Shown: positions 35,878 through 46,571 of the stretch, piece after piece
Layout of the letters: every line of letters begins with the position of its first letter
How positions within the stretch are numbered: the first letter of the stretch is position 1
NCBI RefSeq assembly: GCF_007830595.1
Contig: NZ_VLLD01000005.1
Direction: 5' to 3' (one strand)
From: Treponema_B putidum
Lineage (GTDB): Bacteria; Spirochaetota; Spirochaetia; Treponematales; Treponemataceae
DNA: 64,000 nucleotides
The notes under the pieces: generated by a model
Seen by the model: the letters and a program-made list of their open reading frames with translations, nothing else
Database searches by the model: none
Told to the model about the DNA's origin: nothing
Made by a program: the position numbers and the translations under genes

Positions 35878-37623
35878 TTAAGAGTTAATATACATTTCTG
35901 CTTGACTTGAATAAAGTTCATTGTAATAAGGACAGGTATTCATCAAGTCCTTGTGCGCCCCCTGGCCAACTAAAGAGCCTTCCTTTAATACTAAAATACG
36001 GTTAGCTTTGCGTATACTGCCGAGTCTGTGAGTTACTAAAATTGTCATTTCTTTTTTAGAAAGAAGAGTTTCATAAAGGTCTCTTTCTTGTATCGGGTCT
36101 ATGGCCGCTGTAGGTTCATCAACCAATAAAAGAGAGTGGGGCTTATTTAAGCCGCGTGCAATTGCAAGCCTTTGCCATTGGCCTCCTGAAAGCTCAAGGC
36201 CTCCAAAAAAAGTTCCGACAAGAGTTTTCTCTTTATCGGGAAAAGAATCAATAAAATCTAAGCCGGCTTGATTAATAAGGTCTTTATTTTTATCTAAGTC
36301 ACCTTTTAGCAAAATATTTTCAGCGGCAGATATATGGTACTTAACATAATCTTGAAATACGGCTGATATTGCTTTTTGATATTCATTTAAATCAAAATCT
36401 TTTAGGTCTACTCCGTTTACTAAAATAGAACCTTCATTAGGGTCGTAAAAACGGGCTATCAGTTTAATGATTGTAGTTTTTCCGGCACCGTTTTCACCGA
36501 CGATGGCGGTAATATCGTCAGAGTTTAATTTAAAAGAAACCTTCTTTAAAACAAAATCTTTAGAATTATAAGAAAAACTTACATTTTTAAATTCTATCGA
36601 CTCTATTTTTCCGGCAAAAACTTTCGGATTTTTACTCAGTACAAGTTTGTCTTTCATATCGAAAAAGGTAAAAAGCCTATCAAAAAATGCAATTGCCGAA
36701 TCTTGATAAGCCCAAAATTCTATAATTGTAAGCATAGCTGAGGAAAAAGCAAAAACAGACTGAAGAAACATTGCCAAAAGTCCTGGGCTTAAAGTTCCAT
36801 CAGATGCTTTTTGAGAAAGAATGAACATGATAACAGCAACCGCAATTATTCTTACACCTGTTCCGGCAAAATCAATAGCGGCAATTTTTCCTCTAAATTT
36901 GGAATTTTTTAAAATAAGTTCTTTTGATTTTGCTTTAAATTTTGAGTAGAATAAGTTTCCAAAATCAAATAACTTGATTTCTCGTGCCGTAGACGGGGCA
37001 ATCAAAATGTTTCGATAGTAACCTGCTTCACGTTCAATATCATAGATAGTATCTTCCTGTTCAACTTGAATTTTTGCAATTTTTTTTGCCGCAAAAATAC
37101 CGGGAATGATTGAAATAAATATTGCAAGCGGAATCCAGAATTCAAAATTTAAAAATAAAATAAATATCGATACAAATTCCACAATACTTTTAAACCAATA
37201 TCTAAAATTATTTACAAAATTTTCAATCCGGTATTGAGAATCCGAAATGCGCTCATATATTGTTTGAAATTTAAGCTCTTCAAAAACAGCTACCCCGGCA
37301 AATTGAAGCCTTTTTTCAATTATTTTTTTACCTATCCTGTAAGAAGTCTTTACATTATAGGTATCTATCGAAAGGCGTAAAAATGTCGAAATAGCCTGCT
37401 GTATTACCATTGCAGCCATCCACATTGCAATTAATTTTGCAAAAAAATCTACCCCGCCAGATATTCCGCCTGTTACTGCATCGACTAAATTTCTCATAAT
37501 TAATGCCAAAACGGCGGGTACTGCACCTTCAAGTAAGGTTAAACATACAAGAAAAAAAGTAGACAATGGACTTTGTTTAAAAATAAACCGAAATGCCGCA
37601 AAAAAAGTCTTTAATTTTTTCAT
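35878..37623 (-). CDS. ABC transporter, fused permease and ATPase (type IV half-transporter)
   Basis: 581 residues. Residues 1-320 hold six membrane segments. The ATPase domain has GENGAGKTT (Walker A), LSGGQWQRLAIARG (signature), LLLVDEPTAAIDP (Walker B) and the H-loop in VTHRLGSIRKA. It probably acts as a homodimer exporter. There is no N-terminal C39 peptidase domain, so it is not the expected partner of the double-glycine leaders at 57 and 62 kb. Substrate unknown. It stands alone, in the same direction as the sigma factor gene. Confidence 0.93.
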   Translation of the reverse strand: MKKLKTFFAAFRFIFKQSPLSTFFLVCLTLLEGAVPAVLALIMRNLVDAVTGGISGGVDFFAKLIAMWMAAMVIQQAISTFLRLSIDTYNVKTSYRIGKKIIEKRLQFAGVAVFEELKFQTIYERISDSQYRIENFVNNFRYWFKSIVEFVSIFILFLNFEFWIPLAIFISIIPGIFAAKKIAKIQVEQEDTIYDIEREAGYYRNILIAPSTAREIKLFDFGNLFYSKFKAKSKELILKNSKFRGKIAAIDFAGTGVRIIAVAVIMFILSQKASDGTLSPGLLAMFLQSVFAFSSAMLTIIEFWAYQDSAIAFFDRLFTFFDMKDKLVLSKNPKVFAGKIESIEFKNVSFSYNSKDFVLKKVSFKLNSDDITAIVGENGAGKTTIIKLIARFYDPNEGSILVNGVDLKDFDLNEYQKAISAVFQDYVKYHISAAENILLKGDLDKNKDLINQAGLDFIDSFPDKEKTLVGTFFGGLELSGGQWQRLAIARGLNKPHSLLLVDEPTAAIDPIQERDLYETLLSKKEMTILVTHRLGSIRKANRILVLKEGSLVGQGAHKDLMNTCPYYNELYSSQAEMYINS

Positions 37624-37689
37624 AGACTTACCTCTGCAAACAAAAGAATATAAATTATATTACAAGATTTGTAAAAAAAATAAAAGCTC

Positions 37690-38517
37690 TTAAACTAAAA
37701 CCATAGCTTTTATCTTATTTGTATCAGCTCTTAGTTTTTTTAAAGCCCGCAGTTGGGTTTGGCGGATGGATTCTGCAGAAATTGAATGTTTTTTTCCTAA
37801 GACTGCAAAAGTGGTCGAGGTCATAGTACCGTCAAGACCGTATCTGTGTTTTAAAACATCTTTTTCACGGTCATTAAGAATTTCCAAACACTTATTTAAT
37901 TTTTCTTTGAATTCATTATCTATAAATTCTTCTTCGGGATTATAGGTATTACATGGAATAAAATCATATAGGTTTGTTGAACTTTCATTATCAATCGGGT
38001 CATCTAAACTACATATATCCGTATAATTGAAGGCCTTTATCTGAGCGATAACATCTACTTTTTCTTTTAGTATTTCTGCAAGCTGCCTATAAGAAGGTGA
38101 AATTCCGTATTTGATTCTATACTTTTCTTCTTCTTGGTGTACTTGCCTGATTAAAGCTTCTTTTCTTACAGGGATTTTTATAACTTTGTCGGACGAATTT
38201 AAGTATCTTATAAAAGATTGTTTTATCCACCAAGCTGCATAACTTGAAAAACGAACCTTAAACGATTTTGAAAATTTAGAGGCTGCCTTCATAAGCCCCA
38301 TATTGCCTTCTTGAATGAGCTCCAAAATTTGGTTTTCATTTGAACTGAACTTTTTTGCCATTTTTATTACAAGCCTCAAGTTTGATGTAATAAGAGTCTC
38401 TATTGCCTTTTTATTACCTTTTTTTACTTCATCGGCTAATTCTGCTTCTTCTTGGGCTGATAGGAGAGGATATTTTTTAGTATCATGTATGTAGTGTAAA
38501 AGCAAATTTTCTGTCAT
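37690..38517 (-). CDS. Sigma-70 family RNA polymerase sigma factor
   Basis: 275 residues. Region 1.2 is at the N-terminus (LLLHYIHDTKKYPLLSAQEEAELA), region 2 has NLRLVIKMAKKF, ELIQEGNMGLMKA and RFSSYAAWWIKQSF, region 3 follows, and region 4 is REKDVLKHRYGL with SAESIRQTQLRALKKLR. The usual VTRERIRQIE of region 4.2 is changed to ISAESIRQTQ, so -35 recognition may differ. There is no region 1.1, as in RpoS/RpoH or other alternative factors. Which class it belongs to is not certain. Confidence 0.88.
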   Translation of the reverse strand: MTENLLLHYIHDTKKYPLLSAQEEAELADEVKKGNKKAIETLITSNLRLVIKMAKKFSSNENQILELIQEGNMGLMKAASKFSKSFKVRFSSYAAWWIKQSFIRYLNSSDKVIKIPVRKEALIRQVHQEEEKYRIKYGISPSYRQLAEILKEKVDVIAQIKAFNYTDICSLDDPIDNESSTNLYDFIPCNTYNPEEEFIDNEFKEKLNKCLEILNDREKDVLKHRYGLDGTMTSTTFAVLGKKHSISAESIRQTQLRALKKLRADTNKIKAMVLV

Positions 38518-38695
38518 AGTTTATACCTCATAATCTTTTAAGCAAAAACCGTGCTAAAATATGCTTCTTTTTTGTAAAATTTGTAAGAAGAATTGATTAT
38601 TTTATCTATGTTTATTTATTTTTATAAGATAATAATAGAGTTATTAAAGCCTATAGATATTTTAAATTGCGTGTTCTAATTCTTAACAAGATATT

Positions 38696-38735
38696 GTATA
38701 CTTTTGTATACATTAATATGTATACTTATGTATAA
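38696..38735. repeat. Cluster of GTATAC repeats at the end of kamA
   Basis: GTATAC occurs at 38696, 38706 and 38720, with GTATAA at 38730: spacings 10, 14, 10. The palindromic hexamers straddle the last codons of the KamA gene. The rest of the gap to the sigma factor (38518-38695) is A/T-rich and shows nothing else I can name. Confidence 0.4.
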
Positions 38736-39729
38736 TACCGTCCATACCAAGGGCTCTAAAACTTGAATCTTCTTTTTGCTCGATTATTTTTTTAGAATAA
38801 ATCAATGCCGAAAGAGAAAATTTTCCTCCCCCTTCAGGCAGGTCTGCAGCAAATTGAGGACGGGATAGTCCCGAAAGTTTCGGTTCTACTTTTTCCCAAA
38901 GTTTTAGGGCTTTTTTTAAGGGAACACGGAAGTGAGAGGTTCCGGCTGCCGGATCTAATTGAAAAAGATAGCCGGGTTTTATGCCCATACAGGCAAGGCT
39001 ATGAAAAAGTTTAATCAGAGTGTTTTCATCATCATTTACACCTTTTAGAAGAACAGTCTGGCTTTGAATGGGTATACCTGCCTCAATACAGGCCTTTAAG
39101 GCTCTTCTTTGCTCCTTTCCGAGCTCTGCAGGATGGTTTATGTGGGGAATCAGCCATAGCGGTTTTGTTTTTTTTAGCAGGTGCAAAAGTTCTTTAGTAA
39201 AAAGCTCGGGAGCAAAGATAGGGGCTCGTGTACAAAGCCTTATTAAAAGGTCATCCTTTATCGCCCTCAGGTTTTCTAAAACATTTTTAAGTTTTTCAAA
39301 ACCTCCGCTTAAAGGATCGCCCCCTGAAACAAGAATTTCGGTAATGCACGGGTTCTTTTCTATATAGTCTATAACCGTTTTTAGCTCTTTATCGCTGATA
39401 AAATCTTGAGATCGGGCTATAAGCCCCCGCCTAAAACAATAGCGGCAATATGAAAGGCATTTCCCCGTAGTTATAAGAAGTACTCTGTTTTCGTATTGAT
39501 GCACAAGATAATGGGTAATACAGTATTTTTTTTCTCCGAGAGGGTCGGAGGTTTCATAAGAAAATACGGTTTTTTCATCCGCTGAAAGTTCAACTTGCAG
39601 ACGGAGAGCCTTTGAGTCTTCGGGCTCTGCTTCTTCTATCAGTTTTTGAAAGGCGGAGGAAATTAAGACGGGCTGTTTAAAATCCGCCGTTTCCTTAGCC
39701 GAAAATTCCCTCCAGTTTTTTTCATCCAT
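38713..39729 (-). CDS. KamA family radical SAM protein (lysine 2,3-aminomutase type)
   Basis: 338 residues. The radical SAM cluster motif is Cys91-x3-Cys95-x2-Cys98 (GKCLSYCRYCFRR), followed by GGDPLSGG. This is the EpmB/KamA group; the short form without the long N- and C-terminal parts of clostridial lysine aminomutase is often EpmB, which makes beta-lysine for EF-P. PLP-binding Lys is expected near the C-terminus, but I could not place it. No EpmA or EF-P gene is adjacent. The M20 gene is 18 bp upstream. Confidence 0.88.
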   Translation of the reverse strand: MDEKNWREFSAKETADFKQPVLISSAFQKLIEEAEPEDSKALRLQVELSADEKTVFSYETSDPLGEKKYCITHYLVHQYENRVLLITTGKCLSYCRYCFRRGLIARSQDFISDKELKTVIDYIEKNPCITEILVSGGDPLSGGFEKLKNVLENLRAIKDDLLIRLCTRAPIFAPELFTKELLHLLKKTKPLWLIPHINHPAELGKEQRRALKACIEAGIPIQSQTVLLKGVNDDENTLIKLFHSLACMGIKPGYLFQLDPAAGTSHFRVPLKKALKLWEKVEPKLSGLSRPQFAADLPEGGGKFSLSALIYSKKIIEQKEDSSFRALGMDGIIHKYTY

Positions 39730-39746
39730 ATCTAATGTTTAAAGTT

Positions 39747-40982
39747 TTAAATATTTTCGACGCCGAACATCATGGCTGCCATAACCTTTGCATCGCTTAT
39801 GATATTTTTTATAAAAGCATATTCGTTGGGCTGGTGGCAGCTTTCATCAAGGGAGCTCCAAACTACCGCGTTAAAGCCCTTAGAACGTAAACATGCTGCG
39901 ACCGTTCCTCCTCCTATACCGATAACCGATGATTCAATTCCTTTTACCTTTTTTAGTGCGGATGAAAGGAGCTTTACAATTTTTGCATCTTTAGGTGTTG
40001 CAGGAGAGGTCTCCGGTTCGTCATATTCCAGTTTAATGCCGACCCCGTATTTTTTTTCAACCTCGCAGGCTCTTTTTTGCATTTCTTTTAAAACCTCGTT
40101 TACATCATAGGTGGGAAGAATGCGGCAGTCTACATAAAAAATGTCATCTCCCGGAATTGTGTTTACATTCGGTACGTTGGCTTCTTTTTTAGTCGGCTGA
40201 AAGGTTGAATAATCGGGCGAAAATAAATTGTCTTTTTTATTAAAATGGTTTTCCAAATCGTTTAAGCGGAGGGCAAGGTCGCAGGCTGCAACAAAGGCAT
40301 TTTTGCCCGTGTTCGGCATTGAAGCATGGGTTTGAACACCCTTTGTAATAACCTTAAGCCAAAGGCTTGTTTTTTCGGCTATTTCTATAGTTTTTCCTTC
40401 AGAGTCGCCTCCATCGGGTACAAGAATCAAATCTTCTTTTGTAAAAAGATTGTGTTTATTAATGAGGTAAATTATACCGTATTGGGAGCCGACTTCTTCA
40501 TCTGCAACAAATAAAAGCTTGATAGTGTGTTCGGGGGTGATTCCCAACTTGATAAAGGCCAAGGCTGCAAAAACCGAAGAAACAAGACCCTGCTGGTTGT
40601 CTTCAACCCCGCGTCCTATAAGTTTTCCGTCCTTTTCGATTACTGTCCAAGGATCGTTTTCCCACTTAGATAAGTCTCCCGGCGGAACAACGTCCAGATG
40701 GCTCATAATCCAGAGCCTTTCCTTATCGTTTTTACCGGAAATTGTAACTATCAGATTCGGACGTATTTTTGATGAAACCCGCTCATCAGGGGCATCAAGC
40801 CTTTCAAAATTGCTAAACCCTGCTTCTTTTAGATATTTTTCCAGGGCTTCGCATTTTTTTAATTCACCGTCACCCTCCGATTCCGGTGCCATTGCGGGAA
40901 TTGAGCTTAAAAGCCTCTCCAATTCTATAATATTTTCCGTTTCGGATTCGATAAAATCCGTAATTTTTTTAAAGGTGCTCAT
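39747..40982 (-). CDS. M20 family metallopeptidase (Sapep/dipeptidase type)
   Basis: 411 residues. It binds two metals: IMSHLDVVP (His, Asp), GVEDNQQG, LLFVADEEVGSQYG (Glu-Glu) and the C-terminal SCHQPNEYA. The two-domain layout matches M20 dipeptidases or carboxypeptidases. It probably completes peptide breakdown in the cytoplasm. Likely transcribed with KamA. The substrate is not identifiable. Confidence 0.9.
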   Translation of the reverse strand: MSTFKKITDFIESETENIIELERLLSSIPAMAPESEGDGELKKCEALEKYLKEAGFSNFERLDAPDERVSSKIRPNLIVTISGKNDKERLWIMSHLDVVPPGDLSKWENDPWTVIEKDGKLIGRGVEDNQQGLVSSVFAALAFIKLGITPEHTIKLLFVADEEVGSQYGIIYLINKHNLFTKEDLILVPDGGDSEGKTIEIAEKTSLWLKVITKGVQTHASMPNTGKNAFVAACDLALRLNDLENHFNKKDNLFSPDYSTFQPTKKEANVPNVNTIPGDDIFYVDCRILPTYDVNEVLKEMQKRACEVEKKYGVGIKLEYDEPETSPATPKDAKIVKLLSSALKKVKGIESSVIGIGGGTVAACLRSKGFNAVVWSSLDESCHQPNEYAFIKNIISDAKVMAAMMFGVENI

Positions 40983-41057
40983 TTGTTTATTTTATCAAAA
41001 AAGGGATAAAAATACAATCGGAAAAAAATAATTATATAAGTATTTTAGGCAAGTAGG

Positions 41058-41086
41058 TTGACAATTCGACTTTTTCAAAATATACT
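41058..41086 (+). promoter_or_regulatory. Consensus-like promoter of the CRP-like gene
   Basis: TTGACA (41058-41063), 17-bp spacer, TATACT (41081-41086). The gene starts 54 bp downstream. The same pair of hexamers and spacing occurs at 2961 and 17243. Confidence 0.7.
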
Positions 41087-41140
41087 ATAAGTGTATATTG
41101 TGTGTATTTTTAAGTGCACAAAGATATAAGAGGTTAAAAC

Positions 41141-42388
<1,248 letters not shown>

Positions 42389-42402
42389 AACGGAAACGGA
42401 TT

Positions 42403-42996
42403 ATGAAAAGGCTGTTTTTTTGTGTGGTTTTTATTCTTATGGGTCTTACTTTTTGTGAAGAAGCCGAATCCGGTCAAGAAACGCCCAAAAATACCGGGGC
42501 CGAAAAAGCGGAAGAAAATTCTCCCGTATTTGCCGATCTTCCTGCCGGTTACAGAGACATAAACCTCGGAATGAATATGGAGGCCGTTAAAGAAGCTCTT
42601 TTAAAAGATTCCACATTCGGGTATCGGGGAGAAAGAGATATTTCTCTTTTACCCGGAAAAAACCGCAGTCTTATTGAAACAAATGGTTCAAGCAATATTA
42701 AAAGAGCTTGGTTTCAATTTTATGAAGAAAATTTATATATCATAATTATTCAGATGGATACGGACAGAATAGATTATTATTCGATGTATTCTGCTCTGAC
42801 TTTAAAATACGGCGAACCTTTAAGTATAGACCCTAAAAGAGCTATTTGGAAAAGTGAAACCGTCTCAATGATTTTGGAGCGGCCTTTGGCAATAAAATAT
42901 ATTGACTTAAAAGTATTTAATGAGCTTTTGGAAAAAAGTCAAACCGATAAGGCCTATAGTGATATTTTGAGGGAGGAATTTATAAATGATTTTTAA
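42403..42996 (+). CDS. Exported protein of unknown function
   Basis: 197 residues from ATG 42403; the longer frame begins inside the CRP-like gene. The signal peptide ends GLTFCEEA; the Cys at 18 could be a lipobox, but Phe at -1 is atypical. The mature protein has DINLGMNMEAVKEALLKDS, a short motif seen in periplasmic binding-type or SmpA/OmlA-like folds. It overlaps the next gene by 11 bp. Confidence 0.6.
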   Translation: MKRLFFCVVFILMGLTFCEEAESGQETPKNTGAEKAEENSPVFADLPAGYRDINLGMNMEAVKEALLKDSTFGYRGERDISLLPGKNRSLIETNGSSNIKRAWFQFYEENLYIIIIQMDTDRIDYYSMYSALTLKYGEPLSIDPKRAIWKSETVSMILERPLAIKYIDLKVFNELLEKSQTDKAYSDILREEFINDF

Positions 42997-43498
42997 AAAT
43001 GGCTTGATTTTACTTTTTATGCTTTGTTTTTTTTCATGTTCTTCTCAAATTAAAATGGAAACGGAAGAAATTTTTATAGAAAAAATCTCAAATGAAGAGA
43101 CTGCCGAAGACACAAAAACCGGTGATTCCGCTAAAAAAAATATCGAAAAAATAACCGTAGAGCTTGCAATTACGCCTTTACAGCAGCAAAAAGGATTTAT
43201 GGAGCGTAAGGTAATTCCTGAAGGTACGGGAATGATTTTTTTATATAAAGAAGATACTAAATTACGATTTTGGATGAAAAACACGCCTCATCCTCTTTCA
43301 ATAGCCTTTATTGACAGCTCCGGTGTAATTAAGGAGATTTATGATATGACGCCTTACAGTTTAGAGACCATAGAAAGTACCTATTCCGTACGCTATGCTC
43401 TTGAGGTTCCTCAAGGTATGTTTAAAAGAATGGATATAAAAGAGGGCGATAAATTAACGCAAGAAACAATTTTTCTTTTAAAGAGAAAAATTCAATAA
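42986..43498 (+). CDS. DUF192 lipoprotein
   Basis: 170 residues. Lipobox MLCFFSCSS (Cys about 18). Residues 55-165 form a DUF192 domain: ELAITPLQQQKGFMERK, GMIFLY, FWMKNTPHPLSIAFID and YALEVPQGMF. The family is widespread in envelope proteins; a ligand-binding role has been proposed but not shown. It overlaps the previous gene, so the two are translationally coupled. Confidence 0.85.
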   Translation: MIFKNGLILLFMLCFFSCSSQIKMETEEIFIEKISNEETAEDTKTGDSAKKNIEKITVELAITPLQQQKGFMERKVIPEGTGMIFLYKEDTKLRFWMKNTPHPLSIAFIDSSGVIKEIYDMTPYSLETIESTYSVRYALEVPQGMFKRMDIKEGDKLTQETIFLLKRKIQ

Positions 43499-43514
43499 AA
43501 AGTAGGAGGTTATT

Positions 43515-44831
43515 ATGAAAAAACCGGATTTTTCTATTAGTTCATTAGGAGAATGTAAAATACAGTCTCCGATTATGCTCTCCGAAACACACGGAGATTT
43601 GATTGCAAACTATGTTACGGATTCAGAATTTATAAGGTACAATTTATATGCTTCTTTGGGAGAAACGGGAGAACCTTTAACCCACTCCGATATCATTGAA
43701 AAGGCAGGGCCGCGTCAAAAGATATATTTTAGTCCCAATTATGTGCATGCGGCAATCGCAACATGCGGGGGGCTATGTCCCGGTATAAATGATGTTATAA
43801 GGGCTATAGTCCGCTGCCTTTGGACGAGATACGGTGTCCGCCGAATCAGCGGAATAAAATTCGGGTATAAAGGATTTATCTCCGAATACGGATTTTCTCC
43901 GGTTACGTTGACACCTGAAGTTGTAAACGGAATACATAAGACAGGCGGGTCTTTCTTGGGCACTTCCCGCGGAGGGGGAACTAGAGTTTCGGAAATAGTA
44001 GACGGAATTGAACAGATGAATATCAATATGGTCTTTTTTATCGGGGGAGACGGAACCCAAAAAGGCGCTCTTGAGGTTTCAAAAGAGATTGAAAAACGTA
44101 AATTAAAGATTTCAGTAATAGGTATCCCTAAAACTATAGATAATGATCTTTCCTTTATACAAAAATCTTTCGGCTTTGATACGGCCATTGCAAAGGCTAC
44201 CGAATCGGTAGCTGCCGCCAATATGGAAGCCAGCTCTCAAATTAACGGTATAGGTTTGGTAAAACTCATGGGAAGGGAATCAGGATTTATAGCAACCCAT
44301 ACGGCTATTGCCTGCCATGAAGCTCACTTTGTTCTTATTCCCGAAGTCCGCTTTGAATTAAAAGGCGAAAACGGCTTTTTAAAGCTTTTGGAAAAAAAGC
44401 TTATTGAAAACGGTTACGCCCTAATTGTTGCAGCCGAAGGTGCCGGACAGCATTTAATGAATATTGAAGAAGGCACTGATGCCTCCGGAAACAAAAAACT
44501 TGCGGATATAGGCTTGTTTTTAAAAAAAGAAATAACCGACTATTTTGAAAAGATAGGCATGCACATAAACTTAAAATACATCGACCCCAGTTATCAGATT
44601 CGCTCTTCAATTGCAGCTCCAATAGACTCGGTTTATTGTGAACGTTTAGGAAACAATGCCGTTCATGCTGCTATGGCAGGAAAAACCAGAACCCTAATCG
44701 GTCTTGTAAACAATAAATTCGTACACTTACCGATTGAACAAATTGTCGCAGAAAGAAAGCATGTAAACCCTGAAAGTTCATTGTGGCGTGATGCTCTGGA
44801 CGCTACGGGGCAGCCTACAACTATGGTATAA
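43515..44831 (+). CDS. pfkA: 6-phosphofructokinase, likely ATP-dependent
   Basis: 438 residues, longer than the E. coli enzyme and in the plant/protist subgroup. ATGGxxPG-like CGGLCPGIND at 84-93, GGDGT at 177-181, PKTIDND at 205-211 and GRESGFIA near 253. The Gly in GGDGT instead of Asp favours ATP over PPi as donor, while Lys in PKTIDND is the form found in PPi-related enzymes; this Gly/Lys pair occurs in ATP-dependent members of the subgroup (family knowledge). It follows a good AGTAGGAGG site and ends in a terminator. Confidence 0.88.
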   Translation: MKKPDFSISSLGECKIQSPIMLSETHGDLIANYVTDSEFIRYNLYASLGETGEPLTHSDIIEKAGPRQKIYFSPNYVHAAIATCGGLCPGINDVIRAIVRCLWTRYGVRRISGIKFGYKGFISEYGFSPVTLTPEVVNGIHKTGGSFLGTSRGGGTRVSEIVDGIEQMNINMVFFIGGDGTQKGALEVSKEIEKRKLKISVIGIPKTIDNDLSFIQKSFGFDTAIAKATESVAAANMEASSQINGIGLVKLMGRESGFIATHTAIACHEAHFVLIPEVRFELKGENGFLKLLEKKLIENGYALIVAAEGAGQHLMNIEEGTDASGNKKLADIGLFLKKEITDYFEKIGMHINLKYIDPSYQIRSSIAAPIDSVYCERLGNNAVHAAMAGKTRTLIGLVNNKFVHLPIEQIVAERKHVNPESSLWRDALDATGQPTTMV

Positions 44832-44868
44832 TGAAAAAACGAATTTTTAAAAGGTAAATAACCTTAAG

Positions 44869-44904
44869 AAAAAGCTCGAAAAGCTGAAGTTTTTCGAGCT
44901 TTTT
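44869..44904. terminator. Bidirectional terminator between pfkA and the DUF5312-like gene
   Basis: AAAAAGCTCGAAAA (44869-44882) pairs perfectly with TTTTCGAGCTTTTT (44891-44904), loop of 8 nt. A/T tails on both sides let it serve both converging genes. Confidence 0.85.
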
Positions 44905-46439
44905 TATTCTTTTTTGATAAAAAGCTGCATTAACATGATAAAGTCGTAGATTTTTTTGTAGGCTTCGACCAGCCATTCTCTTATGGGCCTTTCCGAATGC
45001 TGTTCAATTTCTTTCCAGTTTTGTATCAATTCGCGGCGGGGCTTGTCGTAATCGGCTATGATTGTCTTAAAGTTGTTGCCTATGACTATTATATGTTTTA
45101 ATGAAATATTTATAAGTTTTAGAGCGGTTTCGTTTACATCGTTTAAAAGTTTTGCAGCTTGTCTTCCGGCTTCCTTTTCTCTTTCCATTCTGGAAAGGAG
45201 GGTTCTGAATTTTACGCCTATATCCGAGACTTCGGAAAGTTTATCATCAAATTCCACTGTTTTTGAGGCAACCTGTATAATTGCATGAAAGCTGTTTGAG
45301 AAGTCGGCTGTAGTTCCTGCAAAGCCGCCCCAGTTTCCTCTTACTAAAAAAAGATCGCACAGTGCCCGAATATCCGTCTTTACATATTCTATTAAAAAAG
45401 ATTTTAGATAGCTCATTTCTTCGGCATAAATATATCCGGACAGGCCCCTTTTTAAAAAAGCCGTGTTTGCATCGATGGTGTAGTTTTTCATTCCTGAAAT
45501 GACTTGCTCTCCGAATATTTTGGCTATTAAAACTGCAACCTTTGAAGACCGCTGCTCCTCTATGAGTTTTTTTATAACATTTTGAGTGTTTGCTTTAATT
45601 TGCGAAACATAGGTATCGGTTACTTTTTCGGTGAAAGGGGTTGTTTCAACCGTGTAAATTATGTCCTCAGTAATATGCTGAATAATATACTCGAGGGCTT
45701 TTGAACGGCGAAGATCGCCTAAGACCCCTAACAGTTTTTTCCATTGACCTGGGTGAACCGGCTGAATGTTTTTATAAGTTTTTATTATCTCAAAGATAAT
45801 GTTCCAATCGGTATCTATACTTAGTTGGTAAAAAACCGATGCAAAATCTTTTAAGTCTTCGGCAATATATTCTCCTCTTATTGCCTGAAAATTGGGAGTA
45901 TAGTTAAAATTATTTTCAATAAAGTTGGAATCGAATTTTCTAAGTAAAAAATAATAGTCAAAAAGCACAAAGTGAATAAAGGCATCAAGATGTTGGTAAA
46001 TTAAATCTATTTTTTGTGTCTGATTGGAATCAAATTCCCCTATAAAGGTTTTCAGTTCATTTTTTACCTTTTCGGCAAGGGCATCCGCATTTGAGCTTTT
46101 TGATTGTTCTATGATTGACTCTTCAGAAAGATGTTCAAGAAGTTTTTTTTGTTTGTCCGAAAGAGAATTTTCTACGGTAACATTTTTTAGAACTTTTGAG
46201 GACGCCGCTCCTGCTAAAAGCGGACGGGCAGGGCCTACGACCTTATATATACTGTAAAAAAATTGTGCTGCCTGAGGCAGTACTTCTTGAGAGCCTGATT
46301 TATACCATTTACTGTATCTGGTTTTTCCTATTTGTTTTGCAATATCCTTTAGCTTGCGCCTTTTTAAGGCTTCAGGACTCTCCGAGGATATAAACAAACC
46401 TATTATTTTTTGGAAAAAACTCTCTTTTTTATCGGCCAT
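44904..46439 (-). CDS. Large helical protein, DUF5312-like, of unknown function
   Basis: 511 residues, almost all alpha-helical, no signal peptide or membrane segment. It starts MADKKESFFQKIIGLF and has long runs of hydrophobic heptads. I recall a spirochaete-specific family (DUF5312) with this start and length, but I cannot confirm this by search. No catalytic motif is visible. It is transcribed alone, converging on pfkA. Confidence 0.7.
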   Translation of the reverse strand: MADKKESFFQKIIGLFISSESPEALKRRKLKDIAKQIGKTRYSKWYKSGSQEVLPQAAQFFYSIYKVVGPARPLLAGAASSKVLKNVTVENSLSDKQKKLLEHLSEESIIEQSKSSNADALAEKVKNELKTFIGEFDSNQTQKIDLIYQHLDAFIHFVLFDYYFLLRKFDSNFIENNFNYTPNFQAIRGEYIAEDLKDFASVFYQLSIDTDWNIIFEIIKTYKNIQPVHPGQWKKLLGVLGDLRRSKALEYIIQHITEDIIYTVETTPFTEKVTDTYVSQIKANTQNVIKKLIEEQRSSKVAVLIAKIFGEQVISGMKNYTIDANTAFLKRGLSGYIYAEEMSYLKSFLIEYVKTDIRALCDLFLVRGNWGGFAGTTADFSNSFHAIIQVASKTVEFDDKLSEVSDIGVKFRTLLSRMEREKEAGRQAAKLLNDVNETALKLINISLKHIIVIGNNFKTIIADYDKPRRELIQNWKEIEQHSERPIREWLVEAYKKIYDFIMLMQLFIKKE

Positions 46440-46522
46440 GCTAATAATATGTGATAAATTCGTTAATTTGTCAACCGGTATAGAGATTCATGGACTAAAA
46501 AATAAGCTAAGCAAAAAATAAC

Positions 46523-46548
46523 GGCCTGTGCAGAGCTCAGCACAGGCC
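46523..46548 (-). terminator. Terminator downstream of ptsN
   Basis: GGCCTGTGC (46523-46531) and GCACAGGCC (46540-46548) form a perfect 9-bp stem. On the minus strand it is followed by GTTATTTTTTG, giving a standard intrinsic terminator 23 bp after the ptsN stop. Confidence 0.85.
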
Positions 46549-46571
46549 ATTCTTTAAAGCTCTTTAACCTG

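Noticed and set aside
35878..37623. ABC transporter as exporter of the double-glycine leader proteins
   Set aside because: It has no C39 peptidase domain and is 20 kb away from both leaders.
40519..41031. 170-codon plus-strand open frame
   Set aside because: Opposite to the M20 peptidase gene, with a low-complexity Ser/Phe-rich translation typical of antisense frames.
43739..44221. 160-codon open frame on the minus strand
   Set aside because: It lies wholly inside pfkA, whose motifs are intact on the plus strand; no ribosome-binding site or recognisable protein.
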